Shown piece by piece: positions 28,694 through 39,167 of a stretch of 64,000 nucleotides of DNA. Source of the stretch: Sporosarcina ureilytica (GTDB taxonomy: Bacteria > Bacillota > Bacilli > Bacillales_A > Planococcaceae); the NCBI RefSeq assembly GCF_001753205.1, contig NZ_CP017560.1, positions 2,108,001 to 2,172,000 on the forward strand. Direction: 5' to 3'. The notes under the pieces were generated by a model that was not told the DNA's origin, made no database searches, and worked only from the letters and a program-made list of their open reading frames with translations. Positions within the stretch are counted from its first letter, which is position 1; each line of letters starts with the position of its first letter. The translations under genes were made by a program, and so were the position numbers.

Positions 28694-28722
28694 AGTATAG
28701 AAAACTTCCGCTCTACTGTCAA
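28694..28722 (-). promoter_or_regulatory. Sigma-A promoter of alaS
   Basis: A perfect TTGACA (28717-28722), 17 bases, then TATACT (28694-28699) on the minus strand. The -35 box overlaps the recD2 stop codon, so alaS has its own promoter directly at the end of recD2. Confidence 0.88.
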
Positions 28723-31136
28723 TCCACATCCTGTAAGTAAGTATATGGCGTAATACCGGCCATCCCTATCATCGGGTCAATCGCAAGAAAAGTATCGGTC
28801 GTTAGTTCGTAATTTTGTTCTACTTCTTCTTGCTCAATGTCATCCGTTTCTACACTTACTTCCGCTGAAGCTTCTGTAAGGGTTTCGCCGTATGCATTTA
28901 AGCGCTCTTGTAAGGTCGTTTGGCGTGCGAGTTCATCCGCCCTTAAAATACCTGCTTTAAACTCTTCTGGTTCACCACAAAGAATTAAAAACTTTTGAGC
29001 GCGTGTAATGCCCGTATAAAGAAGATTTCGTTTCAACATTTTCCGATGACCACGCACGATTGGCATAATGACAATTGGAAATTCACTACCTTGTGACTTA
29101 TGAATGGAGCAACAATACGATAGCGTAATTTGATTTAAATCTTTTCTCTCATAGGTCACTTCGATACCATCATAAGAAACGACAAGTAATTCTTTTTTAT
29201 CGACCGTTTCATTCGCTTTAATAATGCTAATGACTTCGCCCATATCGCCGTTAAACACGTTACTTTCCGGTTGATTAACAAGCTGAAGTACTTTATCGCC
29301 AATCCGGTAAACAACGTCACCAAATGTTACTTCCTTCCGCTGAGGGCCCGGTGGATTCACCATTGCCTGAATCATTTTATTTAAGCCGTCAATGCCTGCA
29401 GGTCCTTTATACATCGGCGCCAACACTTGTATATCTTTTATGCTATGTCCTTTGGAAATTGCATTGTCAATTATTTGATGCACGGCATCCAAAATTCGGT
29501 CGGCACTTGCCGCTATAAAAGAACGGTCAGATGTTTTACCGACGATGTTAGTAGACCACTCCGAACGTTTAATCATGTGGGCCATTTCAATAATCGTGGA
29601 TCCTGCACTTTGACGATAAATCTCTGTTAATTCAACTACAGGAATCACGTTAGATTCCAACATATCCTTTAACACTTGACCAGGTCCGACGGATGGCAAT
29701 TGATCTTGGTCCCCGACAAATAAAATTTGTACGTCTTTCGGAAGCGCTTTTAATAGCTGATGGGCTAGCCATGTATCGACCATGGACATTTCATCGATAA
29801 TGACGAGTTTTCCTTCGATTTCTCGTTCAGTCTCTTCTTCTTTTTGTTGGCCTGTAAAACCGAGTAGACGATGGATTGTCATCGCAGGCAGTTCTGTCGA
29901 TTCCGACATCCGTTTCGCCGCTCTCCCGGTTGGTGCAGCTAAAATAATTGGGAATGCTTCTTTCTTTTTTGCATACTCCGCCGGATCCAAAGACAATCCG
30001 TGAAGTTCTGCAAAGACTTCCACAAACCCTCGAATTACCGTCGTCTTCCCTGTACCAGGACCGCCCGTTAAAATCATTGCCGGTGAATGTAGCGCTTTTT
30101 CAATCGCTGCGACTTGTGTTTCCGCATAATTGACACCAAGACGCTCTTCCACTTCCCCAATTGCCGAACGAATTTCTGAAACAGGAAACTGATCTTCAGA
30201 CCCATTACTCATAATCTCTTGTATTTTAGACGCAAAGCCAATTTCCGAAAAGTATAAGGACGGGGCATACAGCCTTTGTTTTTCAGCGGATAATTTCCCT
30301 TCTTCTACAAGTTCAATGATCGCTTGTGAAATACTATTATAGGGAATTTCCATAGATTGACTCATTTCAAGCAGACGCTTCACATCAGGTAAAGCAACTT
30401 CCCCTTCTACATATACATGCCCTTCCGATTGTACGAATTCATTTATTGTGTATAAAATAGCCGCTTTAATTCTAGATGGGTGATTCCCTGTTATCCCCAA
30501 GTGTCGCCCTAGCTCATCAGCTCTTTGAAAGCCGACACCCTCGATTTCCTCTGTCAATCGGTACGGATTTTCAGTTAAAAGTTCTATCGTTTCCTCACGG
30601 TAGGCTTGATAGATTCGCATGGCTACTTTCGGTCCGAAGCCCCATTCATTTAACTGAATAATTGTTCGTTCAAGCCCCATATTTTGTTCCAATACAGAGA
30701 CAAGTGTGGCCTTTCGTTCTTCCGTTAAACGGGGAACTTTATCCAAAACAGAAGCGTCATTTAGTATTTTGTTAATCGCATCTGTCCCTAATGCTTCAAC
30801 GATTGTAGCGGCTGTCTTCGCCCCAATCCCTGGAAATAAATCACCAGACAAATATTGAACGAGTCCGGTTTCCGTTCCGGGCATTTCCTTTGAGAAGGTA
30901 TGTACATCGAATTGGGCGCCGTACGTTGGATGATTGACGAGCCTACCAATAAACTTATAATCTTCTTCAGGAGCAAGTTGTGGAAAGTTCCCTTTTACAA
31001 CAATTTCTTTTTCATCATAATCGCAGTTCGTTTTTGTAATTGCACATTTACAAATTGTAAAGAGATTATCCGCATTATGAAATATTGTAACGAACGGTCT
31101 TCCAATTACATACAGTTCTTCGGTTTGACTTTCCAC
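28719..31136 (-). CDS. recD2: ATP-dependent DNA helicase RecD2 (YrrC)
   Basis: An 805-residue SF1B helicase. The N-terminal region contains helix-hairpin-helix elements (DLFPGIGAKTAATIVEAL). The helicase core shows Walker A LTGGPGTGKTTVI, Walker B VIIDEMSMVD, and late motifs TLSYCCSIHKSQGSEFP and LLYTGITRAQKFLILCG. RecD2 of Firmicutes acts in replication-fork progression and repair without RecBC. The GTG at 31136 has AAGGAGGGA; the frame to 31163 would overlap yrrB and has no site. Confidence 0.95.
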   Translation of the reverse strand: MESQTEELYVIGRPFVTIFHNADNLFTICKCAITKTNCDYDEKEIVVKGNFPQLAPEEDYKFIGRLVNHPTYGAQFDVHTFSKEMPGTETGLVQYLSGDLFPGIGAKTAATIVEALGTDAINKILNDASVLDKVPRLTEERKATLVSVLEQNMGLERTIIQLNEWGFGPKVAMRIYQAYREETIELLTENPYRLTEEIEGVGFQRADELGRHLGITGNHPSRIKAAILYTINEFVQSEGHVYVEGEVALPDVKRLLEMSQSMEIPYNSISQAIIELVEEGKLSAEKQRLYAPSLYFSEIGFASKIQEIMSNGSEDQFPVSEIRSAIGEVEERLGVNYAETQVAAIEKALHSPAMILTGGPGTGKTTVIRGFVEVFAELHGLSLDPAEYAKKKEAFPIILAAPTGRAAKRMSESTELPAMTIHRLLGFTGQQKEEETEREIEGKLVIIDEMSMVDTWLAHQLLKALPKDVQILFVGDQDQLPSVGPGQVLKDMLESNVIPVVELTEIYRQSAGSTIIEMAHMIKRSEWSTNIVGKTSDRSFIAASADRILDAVHQIIDNAISKGHSIKDIQVLAPMYKGPAGIDGLNKMIQAMVNPPGPQRKEVTFGDVVYRIGDKVLQLVNQPESNVFNGDMGEVISIIKANETVDKKELLVVSYDGIEVTYERKDLNQITLSYCCSIHKSQGSEFPIVIMPIVRGHRKMLKRNLLYTGITRAQKFLILCGEPEEFKAGILRADELARQTTLQERLNAYGETLTEASAEVSVETDDIEQEEVEQNYELTTDTFLAIDPMIGMAGITPYTYLQDVD

Positions 31137-31149
31137 ATAAGTTCCCTCC

Positions 31150-31809
31150 TTAACTTTCGTCAAGTTGAATCATATCGTAAATATAACGCGCTTGTTCATA
31201 CTCTGGGTTGAGTGTAAATGCTTGCTTTAAATGTTTGAGTGCATCTTCTTTACGGTCAGTCGATACAGCGTATAAAAAGCCTAAATTATAATGCGCATCT
31301 GCATTTTCCTCATCATGTTCTACAACGTAACGGAATTCCTCTCCTGCTTGATCAAATAACTCTAAATTGGCAAGTGAAATTCCGTAAGATAGCCGCACTT
31401 CTAGGTCAGTTGGCGCAAGTTCTGCAGCTCTTTGTAAATAAGGCAACGCTAACTTTGCTTCATCGGCACGCTCTAGACTTTTCCCGAGCATAAAATACGC
31501 ATCCGCCTCTTCTACACCTTTACGAATCGCTTGTTCATATAGCTTTGAGGCTTCTTCATAACGTTCCTCGTTATAATATAGATTGGCAAGACCGTAAATG
31601 GCCGTACCCGCCTCTTCGTCTAATGTAATGGCTTTTTGGAAAAAAGGCTCTGCTTTTTCGGTATCGCCTATTGAAGCAAATACGTTACCAACATTTATAT
31701 ACCCGACTGCTTCTTCTGGCTTTTCTTCAATTGCTTTTAAAAAAGCTTCGATTGCTTTTTCATATTGTCCATTTTGTAAGGCGATAATGCCTTTTTCGTT
31801 ATGATCCAT
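31150..31809 (-). CDS. yrrB: TPR repeat protein YrrB
   Basis: A 219-residue protein made of about six tetratricopeptide repeats, for example YEKAIEAFLKAIEEKPEE, DTEKAEPFFQKAITLDEE and YEEASKLYEQAIRKGVEE. It matches YrrB of Bacillus, a short TPR scaffold whose partners are not established. It lies between mnmA and recD2, as in Bacillus subtilis. AAGGGG precedes the ATG. Confidence 0.9.
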   Translation of the reverse strand: MDHNEKGIIALQNGQYEKAIEAFLKAIEEKPEEAVGYINVGNVFASIGDTEKAEPFFQKAITLDEEAGTAIYGLANLYYNEERYEEASKLYEQAIRKGVEEADAYFMLGKSLERADEAKLALPYLQRAAELAPTDLEVRLSYGISLANLELFDQAGEEFRYVVEHDEENADAHYNLGFLYAVSTDRKEDALKHLKQAFTLNPEYEQARYIYDMIQLDES

Positions 31810-31821
31810 ATTGTTTACCCC

Positions 31822-32946
<1,125 letters not shown>

Positions 32947-32965
32947 TCATTCAATCCTTTACCTA

Positions 32966-34108
32966 TCATTTTACTAACCTTGTTACAATTTCTGCTGTTT
33001 TATAGGCAGCCGCTTCGATCTGTTCAATCGTTAACCCGTATCCATAGCTAAAGCGGACAGAATTTCGAAGTTCCGGCGCACCTTTGCCATACATGGCTGT
33101 TAACACGTGGGATGGGTCAAGAGAACCTGCTGTACAAGCTGAACCACTCGACACACAAACGCCTGCCATATCTAAGTTAACGAGAAGTGACTCAATATCT
33201 GTGCCTGGAAAACTAATATTTGTAATATGTGGTAGACGCTCTGATTCCACGGCATTCACCGAAAACTGAATCGCTTGTTCCGCTAAAATTGTCGTCAACC
33301 TGTTTTCGAACGCATTATATTTCAATATATTTTCTTTATTTGTTTGTTCTGCAATTTTTACCGCTTCTGAAAAAGCAACGATTGCTGGCACATTTTCTGT
33401 ACCTGCCCGGCGTTTTCTCTCTTGTTCGCCACCGTAAACGAGGGGTGCTGAAGGCGTGCCGGTTCGTTCATACAAAAAGCCGACCCCTTTTGGACCATTT
33501 AATTTATGTGAAGAGACGGAAAGTAAGTCAACCCCTAGCGTATCAACGTTTATTGGCACAATCCCATAAGCTTGTACCGCGTCCGTATGAAATATCGCTT
33601 GATGATGTGTTAACAGGTCACCAATTTCCTGAATCGGTTGGATTGTACCAACCTCATTATTCCCCAACATAATCGTGACAAGGATCGTTTCATCCGTCAA
33701 TGCTTCGGCAACTTGTTCTACATGAATTTGGCCGTTTGCGTCCGCCTCTAAAAAAGTCACGTCAAAACCGTCTATTTGGAGTTGTTTACACGTATTTAAC
33801 ACCGCGTGATGCTCAATATTTGTCGTAATAATATGATTGCCCTTTGCTTTCATCGCGTTCACTGCACCAAGTATTGCCATATTATCAGCTTCTGTCCCAC
33901 CTGAAGTGAAAATGATTTCGGCTGGTTTTGCATGAATAGATTGTGCCATGATTTTCCTTGCATCGGCTAACCATTTTCTCGCTTCCCTACCGTATCGGTG
34001 AATACTAGACGGATTCCCAAACACTGCATTCAATAACTCTGTATATTTCTCAGTGACAAGCGGATGAACAGGTGTCGTTGCCGCATGGTCTAGATAGATC
34101 GTTTTCAT
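32966..34108 (-). CDS. yrvO: Cysteine desulfurase, IscS/NifS family (YrvO type)
   Basis: A 380-residue PLP enzyme. It begins MKTIYLDHAATTPVHPLV. The PLP lysine is in SVSSHKLNGPKGVGFLY and the catalytic Cys in VSSGSACTAGSLDPSHVL. It releases sulfur from cysteine; next to mnmA it most likely serves tRNA thiolation. The ATG at 34108 has AAAAGGAG; the longer frame would run into cymR. Confidence 0.94.
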   Translation of the reverse strand: MKTIYLDHAATTPVHPLVTEKYTELLNAVFGNPSSIHRYGREARKWLADARKIMAQSIHAKPAEIIFTSGGTEADNMAILGAVNAMKAKGNHIITTNIEHHAVLNTCKQLQIDGFDVTFLEADANGQIHVEQVAEALTDETILVTIMLGNNEVGTIQPIQEIGDLLTHHQAIFHTDAVQAYGIVPINVDTLGVDLLSVSSHKLNGPKGVGFLYERTGTPSAPLVYGGEQERKRRAGTENVPAIVAFSEAVKIAEQTNKENILKYNAFENRLTTILAEQAIQFSVNAVESERLPHITNISFPGTDIESLLVNLDMAGVCVSSGSACTAGSLDPSHVLTAMYGKGAPELRNSVRFSYGYGLTIEQIEAAAYKTAEIVTRLVK

Positions 34109-34121
34109 AAAAAAACTCCTT

Positions 34122-34541
34122 TTAAATATAGAACATATAACTGTCAATAGTGGATTCTTTATTTGACTTTACAAGATCCGCTATTGTTGTTGTATCGAGT
34201 ACTTCTCTAACAGCATCCGCAATACTTTTCCATAGTTTATATTGTGGAATGTCCGTATCCTCAAGCCCTTCAATTGGTTGAATTGGCCCTTCTAATACAC
34301 GAATCACATCTCCTGAAGTAATTTCTTCAGGCGGTTTTGCGAGCATATATCCCCCGTAAGCCCCGCGCACGCTTTTCACAATGCCGTGATTGCGTAATGG
34401 TGGAATTAACTGCTCTAAATAGGCTTCGGATAATGATTGTTCCTCTGCAATCTGACGCAGTGGAACCGGCCCTTCTCCGTACTTAGCGCCTAGTACAACA
34501 ACTACTGTAAGGCCATATCGTCCTTTTGTTGAAATCTTCAT
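34122..34541 (-). CDS. cymR: Rrf2-family cysteine metabolism repressor CymR
   Basis: A 139-residue Rrf2 regulator starting MKISTKGRYGLTVVVVLG with a winged helix (SEAYLEQLIPPLRNHGIVKSVRG). It contains no cysteine, so it cannot hold an iron-sulfur cluster as IscR does. This agrees with CymR, which senses O-acetylserine through CysK. It is located upstream of yrvO and mnmA. The longer frame to 34589 has no binding site; the ATG at 34541 follows GGGG. Confidence 0.9.
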   Translation of the reverse strand: MKISTKGRYGLTVVVVLGAKYGEGPVPLRQIAEEQSLSEAYLEQLIPPLRNHGIVKSVRGAYGGYMLAKPPEEITSGDVIRVLEGPIQPIEGLEDTDIPQYKLWKSIADAVREVLDTTTIADLVKSNKESTIDSYMFYI

Positions 34542-34579
34542 ATTTTTGTTACCCCGTCCTTTACATATTGCTTCAAAAT

Positions 34580-34588
34580 AGTATAGCA
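34580..34588 (-). promoter_or_regulatory. Extended -10 promoter upstream of cymR
   Basis: On the minus strand TGCTATACT forms an extended -10 box (TG at 34587-34588, TATACT at 34580-34585), 38 bases before the cymR start. No good -35 box is visible, which extended -10 promoters tolerate. Confidence 0.5.
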
Positions 34589-34670
34589 TAACTCACGATT
34601 TGCTTGTACGAAATGATATCGAAGGAAATGATGTGTATAATGGAGAAACAGCTGTACGAGGAGTGATACT

Positions 34671-35957
34671 TTGCACAACGAACCATTAGCATATCGCATG
34701 CGTCCACAAAATATTGACGAGATTGCCGGTCAAGAAGAAATTATCGGCAAAAATACAGCACTTTATCACCTGATTAAAAAAGGACATGTTCCCTCTATGT
34801 TACTTTATGGGGAACCTGGGATTGGCAAGACTTCCCTAGCACACGCAATTGCAGGAACAAGCGATTTACCATTTATTTCATTAAACGCAACGGTATCAGG
34901 AAAAAAAGAAGTTGAAGATGTCGTTGCTGAAGCCCGTGTGACAGGGAAAGTTTTACTGTTTCTTGACGAGATTCATCGATTTAATAAGTTACAACAAGAT
35001 ACTTTATTACCACATGTTGAAAAAGGGTCAATCGTTCTTATCGGAGCTACGACGGAAAATCCGTTTCATGACGTTAACCCTGCTATCCGATCCCGGTGCG
35101 GGGAAATCAAACAACTGAAAAGATTAGAAGCGTCTGACTTACTCGGCGTATTACATAGAGCATTAACAGATCAGGAACGCGGCCTCGGAAAACAATCCAT
35201 TCGCATTACGGAAGAACAACTTTTTAAAATAGCAGAAGGCGTAAATGGCGATGCACGAAAAGCCTTAAACGTTTTAGAATCCGTTGTCATCGCAAGTGAT
35301 GAAGAAGATGGTGAAACGATTGTTGAAGATTGGCTAGTAGAAAACCTAATTGGTAGAATTGGATTATTTAGCGATAAAAAAGGTTCCCATTTTTACAATT
35401 TATTGTCCGCACTTCAAAAATCGATTCGTGGAAGTGATGTCAATGCAGCGATTTATTATTTAGCGCATTTATTAGAAACCGGCGATCTTGTTGCCGTGAA
35501 TCGAAGGCTACTCGTGATTGCCTATGAAGATATTGGACTTGCAGCACCTCATATCGGCGCGCATGTTCTTGCTGCCACCGAAGCGGCAGTTCGTTTAGGC
35601 ATGCCAGAAGCACGTATACCGCTTGCAAATGCAGTGATTGAAATGTGTCTCGCATCTAAGTCCAATTCGGCTTACAAAGCATTCGATGCAGCCGTTCATG
35701 CAATTAACAGCGGAAATACAGGTGACATTCCCCTTCATTTAAGGGATACACATTACGCGGGTGCGGCGGAATTCGGTCATGTCGGTTATCAGTATCCACA
35801 TAATACGCCTATCGGGTCATTTGGCGGATGGATTGATCAGCAATATTTACCTGATAAAGTTGAAGGCACGGAATTTTATAAGCCTGTACAAGCAGGTGAT
35901 GAAGTAAAATTGGCTGCGATTTTTGAACGGATTAAAGAATTTCGAAAAAAAAAGTAA
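34671..35957 (+). CDS. rarA: Replication-associated recombination protein A (RarA/MgsA)
   Basis: A 428-residue AAA+ ATPase of the clamp-loader group. Walker A is LYGEPGIGKTSLAHAIA, Walker B LFLDEIHRFNK, sensor 1 GATTENPFHDV. The C-terminal tetramerisation domain includes DIGLAAPHIGAHVLAATEAA and HYAGAAEFGHVGYQYPHN. It acts at stalled replication forks. The start is TTG with GAGGAGTG. A TATAAT box lies 30 bases upstream (34636-34641). It diverges from cymR and is the last core gene before the island. Confidence 0.95.
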   Translation: MHNEPLAYRMRPQNIDEIAGQEEIIGKNTALYHLIKKGHVPSMLLYGEPGIGKTSLAHAIAGTSDLPFISLNATVSGKKEVEDVVAEARVTGKVLLFLDEIHRFNKLQQDTLLPHVEKGSIVLIGATTENPFHDVNPAIRSRCGEIKQLKRLEASDLLGVLHRALTDQERGLGKQSIRITEEQLFKIAEGVNGDARKALNVLESVVIASDEEDGETIVEDWLVENLIGRIGLFSDKKGSHFYNLLSALQKSIRGSDVNAAIYYLAHLLETGDLVAVNRRLLVIAYEDIGLAAPHIGAHVLAATEAAVRLGMPEARIPLANAVIEMCLASKSNSAYKAFDAAVHAINSGNTGDIPLHLRDTHYAGAAEFGHVGYQYPHNTPIGSFGGWIDQQYLPDKVEGTEFYKPVQAGDEVKLAAIFERIKEFRKKK

Positions 35958-35965
35958 CAAACTAC

Positions 35966-36003
35966 ACGCGTATTCCTTTTGAATTGGGGATGCGCGTTAT
36001 TAT
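35966..36003 (+). terminator. Probable terminator of rarA
   Basis: ACGCGTATTCC pairs imperfectly with GGGGATGCGCGT across the loop TTTTGAATT, followed by TATTATTTT. The remaining gap to 36,200 shows no gene I can support, only a poorly initiated extension of the following Mur ligase frame. Confidence 0.55.
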
Positions 36004-36200
36004 TTTGAAGCAACTTTCTATTTTGCTACCACTATCTAGATTATTCACCAATCCATTCAAGATCCGACTGAAGAGCAAATTCCTCATTTCAATTTTTCTA
36101 TAAGTTATTTGCAATTGTGGAAGACAAGCGTCTATATAATTATGTCGATGCGGTATACGCTATTAATATAGCAACTTATTCTATTTGTGAGGTGAATAGT

Positions 36201-37598
36201 TTGGATTCATTTAGAAAAGAAAAGATAAATTTAAAGATATTTTGCAAAGTTATTAACGGAACAGTTGTTCATGGACCGAAAAAACTTAAAATATTCCATA
36301 TCGTCGATCGCATAAACCATGTTAAAAATCCGTACACAGCTATATTTCTAAAAAACAAACGAAAAATAGTGAGACAGGATCGGTTTCGTTCTAATATTCC
36401 GTGCGCCATCGTCTTTGAAAAAGGCCAGTTGATTGATGAGTACTTACCTAATGTCACTTATATTATGGTAAAGGACATGGAAAATGCGTATTGGAATTTT
36501 GTCCACCATTATCGGCACATGTACGATATCCCCGTCTTTGCGATTACCGGCACTTGTGGAAAAACGACTGTGAAGGAAATGATTACCCAAATTTTAAGGA
36601 GTAAGTATAAGGTTGAAGCTACCATTAAAACTCGTAATGGAGAGCATAGAAGTTTACGTTATTTATGTGGCATTACAGAAGAAACAGATGTGGCTGTATT
36701 TGAAACGCCAGTCGACTATCCAGGGTTGCTTGAATCAAATTGTATGTACTTCCAGCCGACAATTGGGATGATAACCAATATCGGAGTGGATCACTTACAA
36801 TTATGCGGAACGGTCGAGAACTATATTCAGGCAAAAGGGGAAATCCTCAAAGGGCTTGGGTACAAAGGGACGCTTATTTTGAATGCTGACGATGAAAGAA
36901 CGAAGAAAATATCATTGGCTAAATATAAGGGTAAGCTGATATATTTTGGCATCAATGCACCAGCAGATTATCGAGCTTCCGATATCCGTTATGGTACTGA
37001 TGGAATGGAATTCACCTTGCTTCATCAACATTTAAAGTACCAGGGCTTTGTGCCAGGATACGGAGAACATCAAGTCTATAACGCATTGAGCGCGATTGCA
37101 GCAGTTCATCAAATTGGGTTCGGTATTAGCGAAGCGCTCGAACTGTTAAAATCATTTAAAAAATTTCCTGGTCAATTGGAAACCGTTACCGGCTATAATG
37201 GTTCCTTGATTATTGATGATACGTGGAAGTCAAATCCCACATCCACAGATGCATGTTTAAAAGTGCTAAAAACAATTGGGGAAGATAAAAAGAAAATAGC
37301 TGTCATCGGCAGTAGTTCTTGGTTAGGCGAAGAAGAATCTGACATTCATAAGGAAATCGGTAAGATAATCGCTAACCATCAAATTGATACATTATTCGCT
37401 TATGGTACTTTTGCCAATCAAATAGCCGCAGGAGCAAAAGGAATGAAAGGCGAAGTTTTCACTTGTCTGACCTCTAATCATTTAGAAAAATTGCTCTTAC
37501 CACTATTAGGCCAAGACACAGCCGTACTTTTGAAAACATGCATGCGGGACAAATCCATTAAATCGCTTGTGTCAATGTTAAAGGGCTACCCTAAATAA
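36201..37598 (+). CDS. MurF-like Mur ligase family protein, copy 1
   Basis: A 465-residue Mur ligase. The central domain has the P-loop VFAITGTCGKTTVKEMI, the magnesium-site segment VAVFETPVDYPGLLES, and TNIGVDHLQLCGTVENYIQA. The C-terminal domain has IIDDTWKSNPTST, equivalent to the MurF DDxYNANP motif. The N-terminal 110 residues lack the UDP-sugar-binding motifs of true MurF, so the substrate is probably not the normal wall precursor. The TTG at 36201 follows GAGGTG; the frame extends to 36117 without a binding site. A paralogue lies at 45333. Both face ATP-grasp genes. Amide-bond ligase activity is likely, the substrate unknown. Confidence 0.85.
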   Translation: MDSFRKEKINLKIFCKVINGTVVHGPKKLKIFHIVDRINHVKNPYTAIFLKNKRKIVRQDRFRSNIPCAIVFEKGQLIDEYLPNVTYIMVKDMENAYWNFVHHYRHMYDIPVFAITGTCGKTTVKEMITQILRSKYKVEATIKTRNGEHRSLRYLCGITEETDVAVFETPVDYPGLLESNCMYFQPTIGMITNIGVDHLQLCGTVENYIQAKGEILKGLGYKGTLILNADDERTKKISLAKYKGKLIYFGINAPADYRASDIRYGTDGMEFTLLHQHLKYQGFVPGYGEHQVYNALSAIAAVHQIGFGISEALELLKSFKKFPGQLETVTGYNGSLIIDDTWKSNPTSTDACLKVLKTIGEDKKKIAVIGSSSWLGEEESDIHKEIGKIIANHQIDTLFAYGTFANQIAAGAKGMKGEVFTCLTSNHLEKLLLPLLGQDTAVLLKTCMRDKSIKSLVSMLKGYPK

Positions 37599-37645
37599 TT
37601 TTTAGGTAGGTTCCCCATTGTCTTTAATTTTTCCGGCTCCCCCCG

Positions 37646-37653
37646 CATACAAT
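37646..37653 (+). promoter_or_regulatory. Sigma-E-like -10 box upstream of the ABC transporter operon
   Basis: CATACAAT is a perfect match to the mother-cell sigma-E -10 consensus. It lies 107 bases before the ATPase start codon. The -35 region is weak (TTTAATTT about 15 bases upstream), so this is tentative. Confidence 0.35.
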
Positions 37654-37760
37654 TAATACACAATGGTAGGGGTTGTCAAAATAAACCAACAACTAAAAAA
37701 AGGGGGGCAATATTCCAATAGCGCAAAAATGAAAAACAATAATCATATAGGGAGGATTAT

Positions 37761-38858
37761 ATGGCTTTAGGCAATAGCTTGTCGGTCATTAACGCGACAA
37801 AATATTATAAGAAGTTTAAAGCAGTTGATAATGTTAATTTAACGGTTAATAAAGGTGAATTTATTACTATTTTAGGACCTAGCGGTTCTGGAAAAACCTC
37901 CCTTCTCAAATTAATAGCAGGATTCGAAGAGTTGAGTGGCGGTTCAATATTATTGAACAATCTGGACATAACAAAGAAAAAGCCTTTCGAAAGAGAGATA
38001 GGGATGTTATTTCAAAACTACGCACTCTTTCCCCATATGAATGTCTTTGACAATATTGCTTATCCCCTTCGTCTTCGTAAATTTTCAAAGGATGCGGTTA
38101 GAGATAAAGTTCAAAACATTCTAAAACTAGTCCATTTGGAAGAATATAGGTCCAGATATCCCGAGCAGTTAAGCGGTGGACAACAACAACGGGTCGCCTT
38201 AGCTAGAGCGATTGTTTTTACTCCTCCTCTCCTTCTATTAGACGAACCTCTCGGCGCATTAGATAAAAACTTGCGCAAACAGATGCAGTTAGAAATCATG
38301 AAAATCCAAGCAATACTAGGCATCACAACCATCAGTGTAACTCATGACCAAGAAGAGGCTTTAAGCATGTCTGATCGTATTTGTGTGATGAATAAAGGAA
38401 AAATCGAACAGATAGATAGTCCGGAAAATTTATATAATCGACCTAAAAACCGATTTGTGGCAGAATTTATTGGAGATATTAACCTCATTAAAGGTCATGT
38501 TATAAATGTAATTGATAAAATCGCCAAGGTGAAAATTAAAGATGATTTGGTGATAGACGTTAAAATTGAAAACGCAAATACGGTATTGAAAGGTGAATCT
38601 ATGTTAATTGCCATTCGTCCGGAAAACGTCCAAATTGCGCAAGTACAATCTCAGTTCGATAATACGATACTCGCCGAGGTGCAAAACACCATTTATGTCG
38701 GGGATTCAGTTGTCGTTAATACGAAAACCCTCACAAGTGAAGAAATAATGGTTAAAATCCCGGTATACATGCATGAAATTATCTCGAATGGCCAGATAAT
38801 CCGATTAGGTTGGAATAGTAAAGATGCAAGTTTGGTTTTTGATGAAACTCCGACTTGA
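37761..38858 (+). CDS. Polyamine-type ABC transporter ATP-binding protein (PotA-like)
   Basis: A 365-residue ABC ATPase. Walker A is LGPSGSGKTSLLKL, the Q-loop FQNYALFPHM, the signature LSGGQQQRVALARA and Walker B LLLLDEPLGALD. A C-terminal TOBE domain follows (about 270-360, with AIRPENVQIA). This layout is that of PotA/PotG-type importers for spermidine, putrescine or related compounds. GGGAGG precedes the ATG. A permease follows after a 360-bp gap; the binding protein and second permease are beyond a divergent aminotransferase. Confidence 0.88.
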   Translation: MALGNSLSVINATKYYKKFKAVDNVNLTVNKGEFITILGPSGSGKTSLLKLIAGFEELSGGSILLNNLDITKKKPFEREIGMLFQNYALFPHMNVFDNIAYPLRLRKFSKDAVRDKVQNILKLVHLEEYRSRYPEQLSGGQQQRVALARAIVFTPPLLLLDEPLGALDKNLRKQMQLEIMKIQAILGITTISVTHDQEEALSMSDRICVMNKGKIEQIDSPENLYNRPKNRFVAEFIGDINLIKGHVINVIDKIAKVKIKDDLVIDVKIENANTVLKGESMLIAIRPENVQIAQVQSQFDNTILAEVQNTIYVGDSVVVNTKTLTSEEIMVKIPVYMHEIISNGQIIRLGWNSKDASLVFDETPT

Positions 38859-38893
38859 ATAGGAATGAGGCTTAATTGGATTAAGCACACTCT

Positions 38894-38949
38894 GAAAATC
38901 GTTGAATAAGGCGACCGCCCGCGGAAAGGGAGCCATATCAACGATTTTC
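38894..38949. repeat. Long hairpin in the 38,859-39,219 intergenic gap
   Basis: GAAAATCGTTGA (38894-38905) and TCAACGATTTTC (38938-38949) are perfect 12-bp inverted repeats. The loop contains a GC-rich block (GACCGCCCGCGG) like the dispersed Bacillales repeats. TTATTT follows, so it may also act as a terminator after the ATPase gene. Apart from this and the short ORF at 39168, the gap holds nothing I can identify. Confidence 0.6.
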
Positions 38950-39167
38950 TTATTTAGCAAGACTTAAAAATCTGGTACCTCTAATCATTTGTATACATAG
39001 GATGTTGTGGAATAGAATTTTTCATTGATGGAGTATCCTGAAAATGGAAAATTGATACGATTTATGTCTGAAATTCGGCATCTTCAAAACAGGAGCGGCT
39101 ACAAGGGTAAAGAACGGTTAAAATTTCAGCATGATAATGAAGGTATTAAAAGCCAAGGAGGAAGTAA

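Noticed and set aside
38894-38949. Riboswitch or attenuator between the ATPase and permease genes
   Set aside because: The hairpin has perfect arms but no conserved aptamer motif; a terminator or dispersed repeat is the simpler reading.
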